DNA of 35,608 bases, from NCBI GenBank assembly GCA_022559985.1, contig JAFJTR010000152.1, positions 1-35,608 of the forward strand, written 5' to 3'. This stretch comes from Parastagonospora avenae f. sp. tritici 18332-5. Taxonomy: Eukaryota; Ascomycota; Dothideomycetes; Pleosporales; Phaeosphaeriaceae. Shown one piece after another: positions 30,819 through 35,608 of this stretch. The position numbers and the translations under genes are program-made. The first letter of the stretch is position 1; every line of letters starts with the position of its first letter. The notes below the pieces were generated by a model. It saw nothing but the letters and a program-made list of their open reading frames with translations. It was not told the DNA's origin and made no database searches.

Positions 30819-31401
30819 AGGGGCAACGATCTGTGTGCGACGGAGAAGTTACTAGGCATACTGCTGACGTTCGAATAACGCATACCAAGATTTTCATGAT
30901 TGCAATGAGCAAGGCGTAACAGATCTCATGAACGATGATCACACTGCCAGATTGTTGTCTGTGTGTCGTGGAAACATTGTGCAATGTCTGCGGGCACAAA
31001 GAAAAGCTGATGCAGGTACCGGTCATGCAACAAAGAGTATCTCGATCTGTGCGAAATGCACAAACATTGTCAATTCACAATCGAAAGCTTAATTTCCTAT
31101 CTGTTGGTAGGGTCTTAGCACTAGTGCTGAAAGGAAATAACGATAACTAGGAATGCATTCTGTTCGGTGATTGTTGTTGATTTCATTGTACTAAGGAGGA
31201 GAACTACAGAAGAGATGGGCTCAGGGGTTCTGGTCTGAGCGCTGCTCGGACGCCGCGATCAGCGCGTCTGACCGCGTGACCGAGATCAGTGCGCCTGGTT
31301 GCGTAGTTGGGATATTGACGATACTTGTGATCCGACACTATCTATATATTTTCTAGCTTTCCCAACCTCATACTAATCACATAACCACTTACAGATTCAC
31401 C
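30819..31401. other. Intergenic region
   Basis: No gene supported. A dense group of GATCAG- and GCGTGACC-like words sits at 31240-31300, and a TATA-like CTATATATT at about 31340-31348 precedes the eroded kinase gene by roughly 60 bp. Confidence 0.45.
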
Positions 31402-32441
31402 ATGGGTCAAGATTTACTGCCCGATACGACTGTTCTCTTCACCATATTCCCGATTCTACTCCGGCATCGGCCGATGTCCTGTCTATCACATGGACTATAT
31501 GTACAGCCAAGGTGCATTTCGACACCGCGCCTGCACCACACATGTTTCAAGATCTCATCGCTCGCTTAGAGACGTCTACCGGTAAACTCGCCTGTGTTAC
31601 TGCACTCGAAGATCTCGCTCACACGTACATACCATCTTTGGTACCGCAATCATAAGGCGTTGGACAAGCTACCACAGCTGATGGACGCGCTATTGAGTAT
31701 TCACTCACAGAGTTCGTCACCGGTACAGAGCCCTTGGAGACTGTCTGGCCGCAGCTCGGCATCGCCCAGAACGAAGATCTGATGGACGCCATCGTCGCAG
31801 CCATGGCAAAGCTCCAAGAACCCTCAGACTCTCCCCAACCCCACACAGACATCCGCGAGCTCCTGACAGACTTCGCCTCCAAGCACCAGTTCAAGAAGCC
31901 CGCTTCATCTTCCCTCACCGAGACTTCCGATGGTATCACACTCACTTCCGCCCTCCCCTCCATCGACCCCATATCCTTCACCACAGAAAATCTTCAAGCC
32001 CTCAACGACGCCGCAGTCTTCTGCCACAATGACCTCGAGCCGCGCAACGTCCTCGTCCGCCGTGACCCAACAGGCACATACACGCTCGCCGCCATAATCG
32101 ATTGGGAGCTCGCCGGCACAATTCCCTTCGCGTTTGGATCCGCTTTCAAAGACGCTTCGCTCGGTGCTCCAAACCGGCACTTTGACTAGTACGTTCTGTA
32201 CAAGCAGAAAACTCGCGCCTTAATTGCTCCAGGAGAAACCAGTCAGAAACTGATGCAAGCGGTGCAGCTTATTGTTGATTCGAGGCGCTTACAGTGGAAG
32301 AAGAATGCTGGCGAGGAGATTCGTAGACGCTGGGTGCAGCGGGAAGGTGTGGTGATGGGTGCGGATGGGTGGGTTAAGGGCGAGGGGGCGAGGGAGTGGC
32401 GGTTTGATAGCGGGGAGAATGAGGAGTTAGAGAACAGGTAA
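31402..32441 (+). pseudogene. Aminoglycoside phosphotransferase-like gene, disabled
   Basis: APH/choline-kinase-like small-molecule kinase. The catalytic loop VFCHNDLEPRNVLV (about 32022) and the metal-binding AAIIDWELAG (about 32089) are present, as is YSLTEFVTGTEPLETVW upstream. One frame can be followed from about 31440 to TAA at 32441 but is broken twice: TAA at 31653-31655 (after PSLVPQS) and TAG at 32187-32189 (after RHFD, where a Trp codon fits). The apparent start ATG at 31402 (MGQDLLPDTT) is in another frame, so an indel lies near 31430. Alternatively, a 101-nt intron 31406-31506 after ATGG would restore frame but would remove coding-looking sequence (DVLSITWTICTAKVHF). The two stops remain in any case. 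The gene looks dead but recent. Confidence 0.65.
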
Positions 32442-32943
32442 GGGGTTATAGTATGGATTGGGGTGTAGGAGGGGTGCTGATGAAGGAAAGAGCAGGTTTG
32501 ATGCTCTTTTGTTCAAGTAACCCAATATTTAACATAAATTGCAGATAAAGATACCATCCCAAAAGACCTTGCGGTATATGGCGGTGAAGTTCTAATATAC
32601 GTATTCACCGCTCTGGATGAAGTGCATCCCTCAACTGTTTTGTTTACCACTCAATGTTGATCCGCCATAACTACTTTCTGTGATCTTGGTCGAAATTCTG
32701 GTAGTCTAACGATACTTCCGAACACATGCAAAATTCCAAAATTAAATCACATTCAACGTCCTTCCTCATCGTAGAAAATAGCACATCTTGTAAATCTCTC
32801 TTATTTCACTTCCGATCAAGTTTCTAATCTTCAAGCACGTACCCAGTCATTAACAGTTGAGTTTACCCCCAACATCTTAATAACCAAGCTTACGACTAGA
32901 CTCTAACTCATAGGGAGTCTTTTTTACTCAAATTCTTCAGCAC
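32442..32943. other. A+T-rich intergenic spacer
   Basis: No ORF of note between the disabled kinase and the 3' end of microprotein copy B. Clearly A+T-rich from 32500 on. Confidence 0.5.
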
Positions 32944-33087
32944 TTAACGGTCATTGCACTGACAATCATTCGCCGACCCACCGTGGTTCTTACCACAATA
33001 GCCGCACTTGCTGCCATCAACTGGAGTGGATGGGAGGGTGCTGACCATGTCGACGCAAGCGGAAGTGGTGCTGATTGAAGCGAACAT
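32944..33087 (-). CDS. Four-cysteine microprotein, copy B
   Basis: A single-exon product of 47 residues on the minus strand: starts MFASISTTSACVDMV, continues STLPSTPVDGSKCGYCGKN and ends DCQCNDR. It is homologous to the 53-residue product of 26597-26758. Shared positions are Met-Val, TLPxTPVxG, the C-x2-C followed by GKN, a Gly/Ser linker, and the C-x-C close to the end; copy B is one residue shorter in the linker and shorter near the N terminus. Copy B has a His after GKN (CGYCGKNHGG), closer to a zinc-knuckle pattern (C-x2-C-x3-H-x6-C). It has an additional Cys at position 11. A TATA box (TATATAAA on the minus strand, 33218-33225) lies about 130 bp upstream, as for copy A. There is no signal peptide; function is unknown. 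Confidence 0.7.
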   Translation of the reverse strand: MFASISTTSACVDMVSTLPSTPVDGSKCGYCGKNHGGSANDCQCNDR

Positions 33088-33174
33088 GATGCTTGTGTTG
33101 GAGAGTATTGTTAAGCTTTTTTGTCGGAGCGTGGGGATTTTGTAAGTGCGGGGATGTAGGTGTGATGTTTGCAG

Positions 33175-33195
33175 GATGATGATGATGATGATGAT
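33175..33195. repeat. (GAT)7 microsatellite in a 5' leader
   Basis: Seven perfect GAT units, reading CAT-rich in the sense direction of copy B, about 90-110 nt upstream of its ATG. Confidence 0.9.
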
Positions 33196-33217
33196 GAAGG
33201 AGATATTTAGAGAGCAT

Positions 33218-33225
33218 TTTATATA
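33218..33225 (-). promoter_or_regulatory. TATA box of microprotein copy B
   Basis: TATATAAA on the minus strand, 131-138 bp before the ATG at 33087. Copy A has TATATATT 110 bp before its ATG. Confidence 0.55.
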
Positions 33226-33794
33226 CAATTTGGGATGTTTGTTGTGATCGGATGTAGTGAAAAGACTGTGTTTGGACGAAGGCTTGGCGAGGGACTGTGT
33301 GAATGAAACGATACTGTTGTAGTGAACAGACTCGACAAAAGAATTTATTGTTTGATGTTCCGAAACCTGCATGTGAATTTATGTAGGTTTCGTCCGGTAC
33401 AACGTACTTCCATTGTTGTATGCTGCGCCGCTTCGACGTCAAATCCTGTCACGGTCTACATACAGTTTGCTCGGTCCGATACTGCTCGGCCCTATGTGAA
33501 TAGAGTTTCACCTTAACCCTGCTTACTTCCGATCATTCCGGTATATCAGCACGTAGACTGACTTCAATTCAACATCAGTGTTCCTATCAATTCTGCTGCC
33601 CAATAGCCTATTACATGAACCGTAACAAATCCAGCCTGACCATCGTCGAATTCAGCACTGCACAGTGTCCTTTCCAGAGCTAAAATCATGTAACCTTGCT
33701 GCTGAAAAAGCATGGAGTAAATCCGGTAAGTACTACATAGACTCTAAAGTCCTCGCTGAACAGCAATTTTATGTAGTATCCTTTCTCACGTCGG

Positions 33795-34459
33795 TCACCA
33801 AAACCACAAATCCTCCACTCTGAACTCATCAAGGTCCTTCATTGCCTCTCCTTCCATGATGCCATGTACATAACAGTCTCCAATGAGTAGGAAATGGTTA
33901 TGTTCTGGGATGCGTCTCACTATAAACGGTGATTTGCTACCGAAGATTATGGCAATCTCGTCCCCTTCTTGAGCCTCTCTGAGGTCTGAACCGATGAGTC
34001 CAGCCGTGGTTCGAAAGCAGCGAAACTCTCGGTCCCGGAGACTTGCCTTCTTTTTATCCTCCACGGTCAGATTTGAAGCTTTATCGGCGGCACTCAAAGA
34101 GATTAGCCCAGCATGATCCAGATCTGCCTTGGATTTGGTGATGTGGGCCCAGAAGCCCGAATTGTGAACAATTGCCTCCTGCGCTTCTTCTCCAACATCA
34201 TTACGCCGCTCCTCAATATATGGGAGCGCTTCCGCATACGATAGGTGTGTAGATGGGTATATGCCAGGATGTTGTCGAATCGCGACCATGTCTGAGTTGC
34301 TAAGGAAACATCCGAGCGCGAGGACTACGACTCCTTGCGCAGATAAGCAGTACCTTAACTATTGGTCTTTGTCTCCGTGTTCATGATTCATGTGTATAGT
34401 AGCTTGTGACTTACGATCACTGGCGTGATATCTGTTCCTGTCTTGATATCTGCGGTACC
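33795..34459 (-). pseudogene. C-terminal relic of a HET-type incompatibility protein
   Basis: An open frame of 164 residues (33795-34289) reads like the region after the HET domain in fungal heterokaryon-incompatibility proteins: DREFRCFRTTAGLIGSDLR, EGDEIAIIFGSKSPFIVRRI, HNHFLLIGDCYVHGIMEGEA. The frame stays open upstream of its ATG (AQGVVVLALGCFLSN). Joining 34416-34459 over a 56-nt GTAAGT intron (34359-34414) gives GTADIKTGTDITPV, although the phase is one base off by the GT I can see, and a TGA lies just upstream in that frame. The N-terminal HET domain itself is absent: beyond 34460 there is no coding sequence and a transposase follows. Either a truncated pseudogene or, less likely, a small gene starting at 34289. 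Confidence 0.6.
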
Positions 34460-34953
34460 GTGCCTCACTCATTGTGTCACGGTTCTAGAGTATTTCCTTT
34501 CCCTTGTACTACGTAGCACAGTCTCATGTCTCCACTGCTGTACTACGCAGTGCCCGCCACCTCTGATTTACTACATATACTGTTCATAGCTACATACAAT
34601 AACACCTCAGTTGTCGGTTGACCGGGTATCGGATGTGTACGCCCGCAGGCGTACGCCAAAAGGTGAGCAGGCAAGATGATTCTGTTGATTACTTGACTAC
34701 TACCCTCTCTCTCCTTGCGGAGAAGGAGGGTTCTTATCTACATGTGGCCCCTCGGCACACAGACTGTATTGAGCCGCAATTGCGCCGTGAATTAAGCCGT
34801 ACTTGCGTACGGACATCAGTTCAATATTCAATTCCTTGCGCATTGATCGCACTCACTGCGACATATTGAGTATAAGCTAGCGCATATAGTTCCTGCGCAC
34901 CTTGGCAGAACGCGACACCAGCACAGAACACGCGATATCTCCACCAATATTAA
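34460..34953. other. Junction between HET relic and transposon
   Basis: No gene. Contains two short palindromes, GTACGCC/GGCGTAC (around 34637-34654) and CCGTAC-TTGC-GTACGG (around 34798-34813), that may belong to the end of the element whose transposase starts at 34954. A terminal inverted repeat cannot be confirmed because the other end lies outside the window. Confidence 0.4.
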
Positions 34954-35608
34954 CTACAATTGCCACTGAGTACACATAGATTCAAGCGCTACAGCTGCAG
35001 TAACTACTGCAGCTCTCTCTGCAGCGCTTGATACAGTAGATCTACTCTGTTGAGTAGCTAAAGCCTCAGCTGCGTGTATAGCCTCCCTGATAGTCTCTAC
35101 CTCTGCAAAGCGTTGATTTGGGTCTACTTGAACGCGCTTTCGAGGGCGCCGAGAGCTAGCAGTCTCTAGCTGCTGCTCAAGGCGTCTTTTCTCTGCCTCT
35201 AGTCCTGCAGCTCGAGTATTTGCTACTGCTAGTGCCTTACCTGCTTTCTGTAGCAGGAGCCTTGCCTTACGACCTAGGTTCTCACAGCTCTGCAGCTCAC
35301 GCTGAGCTATATAGAGATCTCTAGGCCCTTGAGGAGTAGAGAAGAAGCTCTGGAGCTGCTGCTGAGGCTGCTGCTGCGGCGTAGGTGTAGTAGGCCTCTG
35401 CGAGACCTGTGAGGAGGCAAGCACCTTATTCATATTGAATGGACAAAGGCCAGTAGCCTGCCAGCCAGCGCGAATTACTCGCTCTGTAAGGCCTGCCTCT
35501 CTAGCTTGATAGTAGCATGCGATAAAGCGTTCCTTCTTGACAGGTGCGGCGTCGTCAAGTGAGGCAAGCTCCTGGATCTGGCGGCGATAGCTAGACTTGA
35601 CTACAGAG
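34954..35608 (-). mobile_element. pogo/Fot1-like DDE transposase, C-terminal part
   Basis: The minus-strand frame is open from the right edge to TAG at 34954-34956, about 217 residues, and is truncated by the window. The first part, KSSYRRQIQEL, FIACYYQAREAGLTERVIR and AGWQATGLCPFNMNKVL, is the well-known end of DDE-1/CENP-B-like transposases of fungal Fot1/pogo elements (family pattern: F, A..A.R..A.t..ni..Gf.atGL.Pf....VL). It is followed by a Gln/Pro-rich linker (TPTPQQQPQQQLQSFF), a basic patch RRPRKRVQVDPNQR and Ala-rich helices. The ATG at 35433 is internal, not the start. The catalytic DDE residues should lie to the right, outside this window. The frame is uninterrupted, so this copy is not heavily decayed here. 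Confidence 0.85.

Larger units (their letters stand above)
33088..33794. other. Promoter of copy B and spacer
   Basis: Holds (GAT)7 at 33175-33195 in the transcribed leader of copy B, a TATA box at 33218-33225 (minus strand), and further left-to-right non-coding sequence up to the HET-like relic. ORFs 33017-33442 and 32944-33372 extend copy B's region in other or longer frames but lack support. Confidence 0.5.

Overview
This is nuclear DNA of a filamentous ascomycete fungus, most probably a dothideomycete of the Pleosporales type. That taxonomic call is an inference from gene content and intron style. The genes are eukaryotic and carry introns of about 45-100 nt with GTAAGT/GTATGT-like donors and CTAAC/CTGAC branch points. 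They encode a striatin, histone H2A.Z, a Golgi GDP-mannose transporter, a Swi5 recombination factor, a HET-type tail and a pogo/Fot-like transposase. No prokaryotic operon structure, rRNA, convincing tRNA or CRISPR array was seen.

Layout. 1-6.2 kb is gene-poor. It holds a broken HtrL/YibB-like gene, a tiny secreted-peptide gene, a doubtful ORF and long non-coding stretches. 6.2-12.3 kb holds an SLC35E3/TPT-type transporter (+), a 12-cysteine secreted protein (+), a glycine-rich protein with a lipidation-type N terminus (+), and a large charged nuclear-type protein (-) whose frame continues past two TAA stops into a tail with a PP1-docking motif. 13.5-23.5 kb is the conserved core: VRG4-type GDP-mannose transporter (-), Plp1/TXNDC9-like phosducin (+), acireductone dioxygenase (+), an unknown protein (+), H2A.Z (-) and striatin (+). 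23.9-35.6 kb mixes ordinary genes (a bacterial-looking glyoxalase, a Ytp1-like membrane protein, Swi5) with eroded ones (P-loop kinase, APH-like kinase, HET tail). It also holds two related four-cysteine microproteins and the C-terminal part of a DDE transposase running off the right edge.

How the genes relate. The genes mostly act independently. Plausible themes are Golgi nucleotide-sugar supply (two DMT-family transporters), protein folding and phosphatase/kinase scaffolding (Plp1, striatin, possible PP1 docking), chromatin and recombination (H2A.Z, Swi5), and methionine salvage (ARD). The accessory layer is a set of small proteins behind TATA boxes about 105-140 bp from their ATGs.

Most interesting signals: (1) the paralogous microprotein pair at 26597-26758 (+) and 32944-33087 (-), sharing TLPxTPVxGxxCGxCGKN and a C-x-C end; (2) six in-frame nonsense codons in four otherwise open genes, each explicable as C-to-T in a CpA context; (3) splice structures invisible to plain ORF reading: a 4-nt and a 16-nt first exon, a GC-AG intron, and two stop-free introns of 60 and 57 nt inside striatin; (4) a GC-rich hairpin with a GNRA-type loop and T-tract next to tRNA-like box motifs.
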